NCBI GenBank assembly: GCA_002329675.1
Contig: DCUA01000192.1
Coordinates: 1 to 5,704, forward strand
DNA: 5,704 nucleotides
Direction of reading: 5' to 3'
Origin: Firmicutes bacterium UBA1426
Lineage (GTDB): Bacteria > Bacillota > Clostridia > Peptostreptococcales > Anaerovoracaceae
Below, one piece after another: positions 1 through 5,679 of this stretch. Each line of letters begins with the position of its first letter. The first letter of the stretch is position 1. The notes beneath the pieces are model-generated. The model was not told the origin of the DNA. It saw only the letters and a program-made list of their open reading frames with translations, and did not search any database. A program made the translations under genes and the position numbers.

Positions 1-502
1 CAGAAAACTCGTTATGCTCACAGGAGATAGCAGGACTGTGGCTGAAAAAGTCGGCAATGACTTAGGGCTGGATGAAGTTTTCTGGGAACTTCTCCCGGAC
101 CAAAAGGTTGAGAAGTTAGAAACACTGGATAAAGAGAAACCACCGAAGGGCAAACTTATTTTTGTGGGTGATGGTATCAATGACGCACCCGTTCTTGCCC
201 GAGCCGATGTAGGTGTGGCAATGGGAGGCGTAGGTTCTGATGTCGCTATTGAGGCTGCCGACGTGGTGCTGATGACCGACGAGCCGGCAAGGCTTGTAGC
301 CGCCATTAAAATAGCCAAAAGAACCCGTGGTATCGTGTGGCAGAACATCATCTTTGCGATGGCCGTAAAAGGAATCGTGCTCCTTCTGGGTGCCGGGGGT
401 ATCGCCACCATGTGGGCAGCGGTATTTGCAGACGTAGGTGTAGCCGTACTCGCGGTATTAAATGCGATGCGGGTCATGAAAGTCGATCATTTGGATTTGT
501 GA
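1..502 (+). CDS. cadA: P1B-type heavy-metal (Zn/Cd/Pb) ATPase, C-terminal fragment
   Basis: This is the end of a membrane pump that uses ATP to expel soft divalent metals. The reading frame is open to the left edge (R-K-L-V precede the Met at 14), so the gene starts outside the window and that Met is internal. Numbering from it, the hinge of the P domain is seen as TGDS (3-6) and GDGINDAP (52-59), whose Asp residues bind Mg2+. Two final membrane helices follow at about 109-130 and 133-151. Lys119 in the first and Asp140 in the second (A-D-V-G) line up with the Lys and Asp that E. coli ZntA uses for Zn/Cd/Pb, and no copper-type Asn/Tyr/Met-Ser pattern is seen. That favours the P1B-2 (CadA/ZntA) class. 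The N-terminal metal-binding domain, CPC motif and DKTGT site are not in the window, so the exact metal is inferred. The 3' end overlaps the converging cyclase gene. Confidence 0.93.
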   Translation, partial: RKLVMLTGDSRTVAEKVGNDLGLDEVFWELLPDQKVEKLETLDKEKPPKGKLIFVGDGINDAPVLARADVGVAMGGVGSDVAIEAADVVLMTDEPARLVAAIKIAKRTRGIVWQNIIFAMAVKGIVLLLGAGGIATMWAAVFADVGVAVLAVLNAMRVMKVDHLDL

Positions 503-1566
503 ATCTTTTTGAAACGATACATCTGATCGTCGGCCTCTTTTAGGTATTTACAGAAATCCGGTTTTTCACCTCCCCGGAAAACACTGTATCCATAAGAGAC
601 CGTTGGAAGGGTATTCCCTTTCTCACGCATTTCCGTAAGGGCATTTGTCATGGCTTTTAGATGTGATTCGATCTTCTCCTGATCCGTCTCATTGCCAATG
701 ATATAGAATTCATCGCCGCCAAAACGGTAACAGGTAAAACGTCTGGGAAAGGATTGTCTGACGATCTCCGCCACTGTCTTAATAGCGGCATCTCCACATC
801 CGTGCCCATATGTATCGTTAATGCATTTGAAATCGTCGATATCAAGGACTATGATGGAAAAGGCCTGCGCTTTTTCCATCTTTTTTGCAGCCTTTTCAAA
901 TGCTATCCGGTTATAAAGGCCGGTGAGGATGTCGAAGCTGTTATCAAACTCGGACAACAGAAGAAAGTACAGGAACAAAGATAAAGTAACACAATGCCAC
1001 GAGGAATATGCCTGCGGATATACCAGTTGTATACTGGTGCCGATAATAGTAAAAAGAGACAGTATAACCATCCTCCCGGTGATAGGATAATTAAACTTTC
1101 TGCCTACATCCAGGGTGCAAATTAAAAGGAACAGGAAATTAAAAATGTAAACGGATATAAAAATAAAAAAGTAGTCTCCTCGTACATATTGATTATCAAC
1201 ATTCACATAGAAAATAAGCCTGAGTTGGGGGGATAAAACTGTCGCAATGATGTTGATCAATGTGGGAAGCAACAAGAATTTATGCGTGCCAAGGATCCTT
1301 CTGTCAAAGATCAAAGAGATGGCGATGGGTATCAATGGAGTAAGTGCAAAACCGAGTACATTGCAAAAAATGTTTATACCACGAAGACCAGTGCTTCCAT
1401 TATCGGTAAACACTGTCCCCATTTCAGACAGAATAATAATTACAGTAAGTACAATAGTGGCAAGAAGTGGTATTTTTCTTGAGGGATGCAAGGTTGTACT
1501 ACTGTGTAGTAACCAAATCAAGTAGAAAAGTGCAGCTATGTCTATTGCATATGTTGCTATATACAC
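487..1566 (-). CDS. Membrane-bound GGDEF diguanylate cyclase
   Basis: This protein probably makes cyclic di-GMP from two GTP at the inner face of the membrane. The first ~205 residues hold about seven hydrophobic helices (near 5-20, 33-49, 66-87, 97-113, 132-152, 165-183, 190-204), resembling the seven-helix sensor regions found on clostridial signalling proteins; the ligand is unknown. The GGDEF domain starts at D-x-L-T-G-L-Y-N-R (212-220), continues with the Mg/GTP-binding L-D-I-D-D-F-K (241-247) and N-D-T-Y-G-H-x-x-G-D (250-259), and has an intact signature GGDEF at 283-287. The RxxD inhibitory site expected five residues before GGDEF is absent (P-R-R-F there), so product feedback is probably lacking. 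The start is GTG: AGGAGG (1577-1582) lies 10 bases upstream, and no ATG sits between them in frame. It follows xth on the same strand after 87 bases. Domain call firm; activity inferred from intact motifs. Confidence 0.94.
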   Translation of the reverse strand: MYIATYAIDIAALFYLIWLLHSSTTLHPSRKIPLLATIVLTVIIILSEMGTVFTDNGSTGLRGINIFCNVLGFALTPLIPIAISLIFDRRILGTHKFLLLPTLINIIATVLSPQLRLIFYVNVDNQYVRGDYFFIFISVYIFNFLFLLICTLDVGRKFNYPITGRMVILSLFTIIGTSIQLVYPQAYSSWHCVTLSLFLYFLLLSEFDNSFDILTGLYNRIAFEKAAKKMEKAQAFSIIVLDIDDFKCINDTYGHGCGDAAIKTVAEIVRQSFPRRFTCYRFGGDEFYIIGNETDQEKIESHLKAMTNALTEMREKGNTLPTVSYGYSVFRGGEKPDFCKYLKEADDQMYRFKKIHKSK

Positions 1567-1576
1567 TATGTTTGAT

Positions 1577-1582
1577 CCTCCT
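1577..1582 (-). promoter_or_regulatory. Ribosome binding site deciding the GTG start of the cyclase
   Basis: The minus strand reads a perfect AGGAGG here, followed by 10 bases and then GTG at 1566-1564. The spacing is slightly long, but no other start codon lies between, and the protein from this GTG begins directly with its first membrane helix. Confidence 0.7.
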
Positions 1583-1636
1583 GGACAACAATTGTCTTCT
1601 CGTTGCCTTTTCTCTGAGATTGTAAGCTAATTGCGC

Positions 1637-1655
1637 GATGCACATAAAGTGCATC
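1637..1655 (-). terminator. Stem-loop over the xth stop codon, possible weak terminator
   Basis: GATGCAC (1637-1643) and GTGCATC (1649-1655) form a perfect 7-bp stem around a 5-base loop. On the minus strand the stem begins inside the TGA stop of the exonuclease gene. No T-run follows in either direction, so it is a poor intrinsic terminator. It may instead stabilise an mRNA end or attenuate readthrough into the cyclase gene. The structure is seen; the role is inferred. Confidence 0.35.
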
Positions 1656-2481
1656 ACATATCAATCTCGATCAATATTGGTGTGTGATCTTGTCTTGGGC
1701 CTGAATCGATCATTTCAGATTTTATTACCCTGTCTGCAATGCGATCACTAACCAGCCAGTAGTCGATCCTCCAACCGGAGTTGTTGATTTTGCTTGTTCT
1801 GACCCGTTGGGCCCACCAGGAATAGACCCCTGTCACATCACCGTGGATATAGCGGAAGGTGTCCGTAAACCCTTTTGCTAACAGATTGGTAAAACCCTCC
1901 CGTTCCTCGTCCGTAAAGCCGGCTGAACGACGGTTATTTTCCGGATGGGCAAGATCGATTTCTTTATGTGCTACGTTAAAATCGCCTGCAGCAATGACAT
2001 ACTTCTCTTTATCCAGACCTGCTAAATAATCGGCATATTTAATATCCCAAATCTGACGATCTTCCAATCGATTCAAGCCATCCCCTGCATTGGGCGTATA
2101 AACCTGAGTCAAGTAGAAAGTCGGAAATTCTAATGTTATAATGCGGCCTTCCGCATCCATGGTGCCCGGTGCTCCTATTGCCGGAAAGGTGACGGATGGT
2201 GTCAGATCCTTCTTATACAAAAACATGGTACCCGCATAACCTTTGCGCGCCGGTTCTACTGAACTATTCCAGACAATATCATAATCCGGACATCTGTCCT
2301 GCAAAATTTCCAAATGCTTTTTAGTGGGACCATCGCTTGATAGCTTTGTTTCCTGTAAGGCAATAACCTCCGGATCGTGTTCTATGATCGTATGTAATAC
2401 AGCTTTTGATAATTGGGCACGTTCCGAATCACTGATCAATGCCGCATTTAATGAATCAATATTCCATGAAATAAACTTCAT
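1654..2481 (-). CDS. xth: Exodeoxyribonuclease III / AP endonuclease (ExoIII-APE1 family)
   Basis: This cytoplasmic base-excision-repair enzyme cuts DNA on the 5' side of abasic sites and trims blocked 3' ends. The 275-residue length is normal for the family and the protein looks complete. Catalytic and metal-binding positions are all present: W-N-I-D (Asn7, Asp9), L-Q-E-T-K-L (Glu44), Q-V-Y-T-P-N (Tyr128), G-D-F-N-V-A-H (Asp167, Asn169), W-R-I-D-Y-W (Asp240) and Q-D-H-T-P-I (Asp265, His266). Asp9 matches Asp70 of human APE1, where E. coli ExoIII has Asn, so it is closer to the APE1/ExoA branch. The usual G-L-R-A after the first motif is S-L-N-A, with a few extra residues before the next helix. 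An AGGAAGGGG sequence lies just upstream of the ATG. The gene starts 12 bases after the DUF4180 stop, so the two are very probably cotranscribed. Family certain; strand and lesion preference cannot be read from sequence. Confidence 0.96.
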   Translation of the reverse strand: MKFISWNIDSLNAALISDSERAQLSKAVLHTIIEHDPEVIALQETKLSSDGPTKKHLEILQDRCPDYDIVWNSSVEPARKGYAGTMFLYKKDLTPSVTFPAIGAPGTMDAEGRIITLEFPTFYLTQVYTPNAGDGLNRLEDRQIWDIKYADYLAGLDKEKYVIAAGDFNVAHKEIDLAHPENNRRSAGFTDEEREGFTNLLAKGFTDTFRYIHGDVTGVYSWWAQRVRTSKINNSGWRIDYWLVSDRIADRVIKSEMIDSGPRQDHTPILIEIDM

Positions 2482-2493
2482 ATTTTCCCCTTC

Positions 2494-2859
2494 CTAAGCA
2501 TTCTTCAATTTCTCAATGGCATCTTCCTCAGACGATACAAAAAAGACATCCCTGCCTTTATTGCATTCATAGATAAAATCCTTTAACGACTTGCTGGTAT
2601 AGCCTGAAAAATCTCCAACGATCGCTAACTTAAACTGGTAGTTAATGAACTTTTGCAGGATTTCTCCTGCGATTTTTGTACTCAGATCAAAGAAATCTTC
2701 CGTCACCGCTTCCTTGTTTATTATAATGGAATGACACCCCGTTTCATAGTTAATGGTCATTATAAAATCCAGGGCCGACTGCACATCTTTAATGCAAACC
2801 TCATCACTGTTTATAATGGCTATTTCCTTGCCATTGACCAAAACATTCTTTATATTCAT
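2494..2859 (-). CDS. DUF4180 domain-containing protein
   Basis: This small soluble protein (121 residues) has no known function. I recognise the DUF4180 family from the N-terminal G-K-E-I-A-I-I-N-S-D-E-V (10-21), the central Y-E-T-G-C (38-42) and T-E-D-F-F-D-L (53-59), and the long conserved core A-G-E-I-L-Q-K-F-I-N-Y (64-74) through V-G-D-F-S-x-Y-x-S-K-S-L-K-D-F-I-Y-E (81-98). The domain fills the whole chain. There is no signal peptide, membrane helix or clear catalytic motif. The alternating strand/helix pattern suggests a compact alpha/beta fold, possibly STAS-like, but that is only an impression. The ATG is preceded by AAGGAG at 8 bases, and a sigma-A-type promoter lies about 40 bases upstream. 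It heads a probable operon with the AP endonuclease, hinting at a link to DNA damage or stress; this is inference from context. Confidence 0.9.
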   Translation of the reverse strand: MNIKNVLVNGKEIAIINSDEVCIKDVQSALDFIMTINYETGCHSIIINKEAVTEDFFDLSTKIAGEILQKFINYQFKLAIVGDFSGYTSKSLKDFIYECNKGRDVFFVSSEEDAIEKLKNA

Positions 2860-2898
2860 GTTATATTCTCCTTATATTGCAGCCTGCTCTGCAGAAAC

Positions 2899-2927
2899 AT
2901 TTTACCAACCGGAACAGAAATAATCAA
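2899..2927 (-). promoter_or_regulatory. Sigma-A-type promoter for the DUF4180-xth operon
   Basis: On the minus strand, TTGATT (2927-2922) and TAAAAT (2904-2899) are separated by exactly 17 bases, matching the consensus at four and five of six positions. Transcription would begin near 2892, giving a leader of about 33 bases that contains the ribosome binding site of the DUF4180 gene. The CATCCGG palindrome lies immediately upstream of the -35. Confidence 0.6.
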
Positions 2928-2930
2928 TGC

Positions 2931-2956
2931 CATCCGGGAAACCGGATGTCATCCGG
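2931..2956. promoter_or_regulatory. Triple CATCCGG inverted/direct repeat, candidate operator
   Basis: Three 7-base half-sites alternate in direction: CATCCGG (2931-2937), CCGGATG (2942-2948) and CATCCGG (2950-2956). The last two form a 15-base palindrome with a single central base; the first two form a hairpin with a GAAA loop. The outer copies extend to an 11-base direct repeat, CATCCGGGAAA. The position just upstream of the -35 of the DUF4180 promoter, between divergent genes, suits a regulator binding site. No regulator gene lies in the window, so the role is inferred. Confidence 0.4.
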
Positions 2957-3101
2957 GAAATAAAAAAAGTTATGGTAGATGCAAATACAGAAAAATTTGG
3001 CTCAGTGGTATGCATAGCAAAGCAGATTGTGATAGTATTATTTACAGAGCATTTACAATCCGGCAGGGTACTTACACTCTCGTTTCAAAGGAGGAATCGC
3101 T

Positions 3102-3872
3102 ATGATCTTCTATTTTTCAGGTACGGGAAACTCCCTTTATGCAGCCCGGTTAATTGCAGAACATAATAACGACCGCATCATTTCCATTTCCGAAGAAATG
3201 TTGCAGGAAAAAGACTGCTACGAATACAAGCTCGAAGAGGAAGAGTCTATAGGTTTTGTTTTTCCGATATATGCCTGGGGCCCTCCCCGAATGGTGATCG
3301 ACTTTATCAGCAGACTGTCGGTGCCGGATGCTGACGATCATTATGTTTATTCTCTGGCAACCTGTGCCGGAAACATCGGCAATACAATGAAAGCTCTCGG
3401 GAAAGCACTGGATAATCGAGGGATAAAGCTCCAGAGCGCTTTTTCAGTGGTGATGCCTAATAACTACAATCTCCTCGGAGATGTGGATTCCAGAGAGGTT
3501 GCAGAACGAAAACTGGACCTTGCAGAAGAGCAGATCCGCGGTATTTCCAAGGTAATAGAGGCAAAACAAACTGGCGTCTTTCGAATCCGCAAAGGTCCGG
3601 TGCCATTTATTTTAACCGGCGTGATCAATCCCCTCTTTAATCAACACGCTCTGGATGCCAGCCGGTTTTATGCTACGGACGCATGCACTGCATGCGGACT
3701 TTGCCAGGACATCTGCCCGACAAGGAATATCCATGTAGAAGGAAAGCCCGCATGGGGTTCCAACTGCACCCAATGTCTGGCATGCATCAATCATTGTCCA
3801 GTCAGAGCAATCGAATACGGTAAGTACACCCTTAAAAAAGGGCGTTACGTCAACCCCCGGGTGTCCGGATGA
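3102..3872 (+). CDS. EFR1 family flavodoxin-ferredoxin fusion protein
   Basis: This soluble electron carrier joins a flavodoxin-like domain to a bacterial two-cluster ferredoxin. The N-terminus carries the FMN phosphate loop F-S-G-T-G-N-S (5-11) right after the first strand, then F-V-F-P-I-Y-A-W-G-P (52-61) and T-C-A-G-N-I-G (87-93), both typical of flavin-contacting loops in this family. The C-terminus holds two classic [4Fe-4S] motifs: Cys195, 198, 201 with Cys205-Pro, and Cys222, 225, 228 with Cys232-Pro. All eight ligands are present. The 256-residue length is usual for EFR1 proteins and nothing is truncated. The start is secure: AAGGAGG (3088-3094) lies 7 bases before ATG, and the FMN loop follows at once. 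It is divergent from the DUF4180 operon and 85 bases upstream of an MBL-fold gene. Its electron donor and acceptor are unknown; an oxygen-sensitive role in an anaerobe is inferred from the clusters. Confidence 0.95.
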   Translation: MIFYFSGTGNSLYAARLIAEHNNDRIISISEEMLQEKDCYEYKLEEEESIGFVFPIYAWGPPRMVIDFISRLSVPDADDHYVYSLATCAGNIGNTMKALGKALDNRGIKLQSAFSVVMPNNYNLLGDVDSREVAERKLDLAEEQIRGISKVIEAKQTGVFRIRKGPVPFILTGVINPLFNQHALDASRFYATDACTACGLCQDICPTRNIHVEGKPAWGSNCTQCLACINHCPVRAIEYGKYTLKKGRYVNPRVSG

Positions 3873-3874
3873 AA

Positions 3875-3912
3875 AATCAACAGAAATGGGTTTTATATGA
3901 TTTCTGTTGATT
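3875..3912 (+). terminator. 13-bp stem-loop between the EFR1 and MBL genes
   Basis: AATCAACAGAAAT (3875-3887) pairs perfectly with ATTTCTGTTGATT (3900-3912) around a 12-base loop, starting two bases after the EFR1 stop. The stem is AT-rich (four G-C pairs) and is followed only by CTATTTTG, a weak T-tract. It could be a partial terminator that lowers expression of the MBL gene, or an mRNA-stabilising structure. The repeat is seen directly; its function is inferred. Confidence 0.5.
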
Positions 3913-3957
3913 CTATTTTGAGTGGAGTAAAGAAGTGGCAAGGAACTGAGGACGATT

Positions 3958-4782
3958 ATGAATTTCAAGGTATTGGTGGAAGACACCCAATTATCGGCGC
4001 AATTTGGAACGGAGCACGGTCTCAGCCTCTATATTGAGACTGAGGATAATAAAATATTATTCGATATGGGAGAAAGCAGTCTGTTTCTCAAAAATGCAAA
4101 AAAACTCGGTGTCGATATTTCCGGGATCGATTTTGCAGTCATATCTCACGGGCACGACGACCACGGGGGCGGACTCGGTGCCTTTTTAGAGAATAACAAA
4201 AAAGCCAAAGTGTATGTGAATCGATCCGCTTTCGGGAAATACTATTCGCTGTCTTCCAAAGGCGATCTGGAGTATGCCGGCCTGGATAAAGCGCTGGTAC
4301 AGAGCAGCCGCGTGGTGCTCACATCCGGGCAATTCCCCATCGCCGAGGGGATTTTACTGTTTTCTGATATCATTAATGGCGAGCCCTATTCTGAGTTAAA
4401 CAAGGACCTCTTTATGGAACGGGGCGGTGAAATCGTGAAAGATTCATTTGAACACGAGCAGGTTCTCATTTTGACCGAAGGGGACAAGACCTTCCTGATC
4501 ACAGGCTGCGCACACAACGGCATTGTTAATATCCTGGCTCATTCCCGGGATATACTCGGGCGCATGCCGGATTATGTCATAGGAGGTTTCCATCTTTACA
4601 AGTGTCCGTCCCTGGGAGAGGACGGTTTCAGAACCGTAGATAAAATAGGCGAGTATCTGTTAAATGCGAACACCGAATACTATACTTGCCATTGCACCGG
4701 AATCGAATCCTATAACCGGCTAAAGATTAACTTGGGCGATCGGATCCATTATCTGCATGCAGGAAGCGAAATCTCTTTATAA
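3958..4782 (+). CDS. MBL-fold metallohydrolase, COG1237 type
   Basis: This is a cytoplasmic metallo-beta-lactamase-fold protein of the group that includes the archaeal enzyme annotated as dihydropterin-ribofuranosylaminobenzene phosphate synthase. Metal ligands are visible: S-H-G-H-D-D-H-G-G-G (63-72, with His64, His66, Asp68, His69), G-C-A-H-N-G-I-V-N (183-191, His186), G-G-F-H-L (209-213, His212) and C-H-C-T-G (244-248, His245). The 274-residue length is normal and the chain looks complete, with no signal peptide. The ATG is preceded by GAGG (3948-3951) at six bases. The gene lies 85 bases after the EFR1 gene on the same strand, past a stem-loop, so the pair may share a transcript. Clostridia are not known to make methanopterin, so a pterin-synthase label would be an over-reading; the true substrate is unknown. 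It could be a phosphoesterase or other hydrolase. Confidence 0.92.
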   Translation: MNFKVLVEDTQLSAQFGTEHGLSLYIETEDNKILFDMGESSLFLKNAKKLGVDISGIDFAVISHGHDDHGGGLGAFLENNKKAKVYVNRSAFGKYYSLSSKGDLEYAGLDKALVQSSRVVLTSGQFPIAEGILLFSDIINGEPYSELNKDLFMERGGEIVKDSFEHEQVLILTEGDKTFLITGCAHNGIVNILAHSRDILGRMPDYVIGGFHLYKCPSLGEDGFRTVDKIGEYLLNANTEYYTCHCTGIESYNRLKINLGDRIHYLHAGSEISL

Positions 4783-4875
4783 ATCTAACATTCAGGATCA
4801 GCGCAAAGATTCCCAAAACAAGACTAGCAACCAGCCCTCGCAATGGCCCAAGCTATGAAACTGGCAACGTGTCCA

Positions 4876-5517
4876 CTACAGAAATACTAAAACAATGAGG
4901 CTGAACAGATTGGCAATGAAATGTGATATTGCACTGATCCATGCGTTGTTCGTTTTATAAAAAATGACTCCATACAAAACACTGTTAACAAATACGAAAA
5001 AGATGTCGTACAGTACGATGACCGGATCTCCTTGATTAAAGTGACCGATCGCAAATAACACTGACGATATTAACAGTGTCGGAGCAATGGAAAGGATTTT
5101 GTTCAACTGCGTTTGAAAGAAAGCGCGCCACGCGATTTCTTCTCCCAAGGCAAGAAACGCAAGCTGGAATATGGCGATTACGATCCAATCAAAGGATACG
5201 AAAATCTCTGTTCTTGTCAGCACATGCTCTATATATTCAGGTAAAAACAACTTTGAGGTCGTTATACTAATAGCATCCATGATGATTGGCAGCGATATCC
5301 AGAACCAGATACTTTTCTCCTTGATATCTGTTCGTATAGCTCTGATATCTAATCCACTGCCTTTAAATACCTGTTTTTCAAGGGCCTTATGTATAAAGAA
5401 AAAGACAACTCCAACGATTACTGCCGCCCCCGCAATTTTATATCCAAGTACATTTGCGAAGGATAAAGTCGTCATAATAATAATTGCAATTAACGGCATT
5501 TTCTTAATTTCCTGCAT
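4876..5517 (-). CDS. CPBP family intramembrane metalloprotease (Abi/CAAX-protease-like)
   Basis: This multi-pass membrane protein belongs to the CPBP glutamic/metallo-type intramembrane protease family, whose members cleave peptides within the membrane; in bacteria some act in bacteriocin maturation or self-immunity. Hydrophobic helices lie near 8-24, 28-43, 70-90, 108-124, 143-157, 165-187 and 192-213. The active-site motifs are intact: E-E-I-A-W-R (126-131, the EExxxR signature), F-A-I-G-H (155-159, His159) and I-S-H-F-I-A-N (197-203, His199, Asn203). At 213 residues it is typical of the shorter members. The ATG is preceded by AGGTGAGGTG (5530-5521). No bacteriocin precursor, ABC exporter or regulator gene is visible nearby, so the target is unknown. 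It converges on the MBL-fold gene with 93 bases between stops and no clear terminator hairpin there. Confidence 0.94.
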   Translation of the reverse strand: MQEIKKMPLIAIIIMTTLSFANVLGYKIAGAAVIVGVVFFFIHKALEKQVFKGSGLDIRAIRTDIKEKSIWFWISLPIIMDAISITTSKLFLPEYIEHVLTRTEIFVSFDWIVIAIFQLAFLALGEEIAWRAFFQTQLNKILSIAPTLLISSVLFAIGHFNQGDPVIVLYDIFFVFVNSVLYGVIFYKTNNAWISAISHFIANLFSLIVLVFL

Positions 5518-5631
5518 TTACACCTCACCTGATAGCCTTTCTTCTCTTGTTTTGGTGCACTTCCTGTCAAAGGCTGTACTCCACTTTACTAACATAGCCG
5601 GATCGTGAATAACTCCCCTGCAATGCTAAGC

Positions 5632-5659
5632 AATGTATCAACCACACATTCAATGACAA
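5632..5659 (-). promoter_or_regulatory. Second candidate promoter for the CPBP gene
   Basis: On the minus strand TTGTCA (5659-5654) and TACATT (5637-5632) stand 16 bases apart, five and four of six matches to consensus. A start near 5625 would leave a leader of about 108 bases. The -10 overlaps one copy of the direct repeat GCAATG (5620-5625 and 5630-5635). It is weaker than the extended -10 site upstream, and either or both may be used. Confidence 0.3.
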
Positions 5660-5670
5660 AATGACTTTTT

Positions 5671-5679
5671 ATTATACCA
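5671..5679 (-). promoter_or_regulatory. Extended -10 promoter element upstream of the CPBP gene
   Basis: The minus strand reads TGGTATAAT, a perfect extended -10 (TGnTATAAT). The -35 at 17 bases is poor (TTCGTA, three of six), which extended -10 promoters tolerate. Transcription would start near 5664, leaving about 147 untranslated bases before the CPBP start codon. No terminator-like hairpin or riboswitch is recognisable in that leader. Confidence 0.55.

Noticed and set aside
1584..1596. GACAA-CAA-TTGTC inverted repeat upstream of the cyclase start
   Set aside because: A 5-bp repeat with a 3-base centre is easily expected by chance, and nothing else supports it as an operator.
3027..3059. 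Promoter-like TTGTGA and TACAAT before the EFR1 gene
   Set aside because: The spacing of 21 bases is too long and no other hexamer pair fits, so no EFR1 promoter is called.
2653..3105. Plus-strand open frame of 150 codons antisense to DUF4180
   Set aside because: It lies mostly opposite a clearly real DUF4180 gene and reads through promoter DNA; the composition looks non-coding.
2927..3166. Plus-strand open frame of 79 codons in the divergent intergenic region
   Set aside because: It has no ribosome binding site, runs out of frame into the EFR1 gene by 65 bases, covers the palindrome, and resembles no family I know.
3826..3864. Inverted repeat ACACCC / GGGTGT and small CCCTT-AAAA-AAGGG hairpin at the end of EFR1
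   Set aside because: They lie within the coding sequence, are short, and are not followed by a T-run; the stem-loop just downstream is a better candidate structure.
3612..3986. Minus-strand open frame of 124 codons opposite the EFR1 C-terminus
   Set aside because: It overlaps the cysteine-rich ferredoxin region, which is certainly coding on the other strand, and it has no recognisable domain.
4876..5517. Bacteriocin or abortive-infection cassette built around the CPBP protease
   Set aside because: No precursor peptide, exporter, regulator or toxin gene is visible beside it, so the family name alone does not justify the claim.
5171..5608. Plus-strand open frame of 145 codons antisense to the CPBP gene
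   Set aside because: It is a shadow of a gene with intact active-site motifs, and it crosses that gene's leader.
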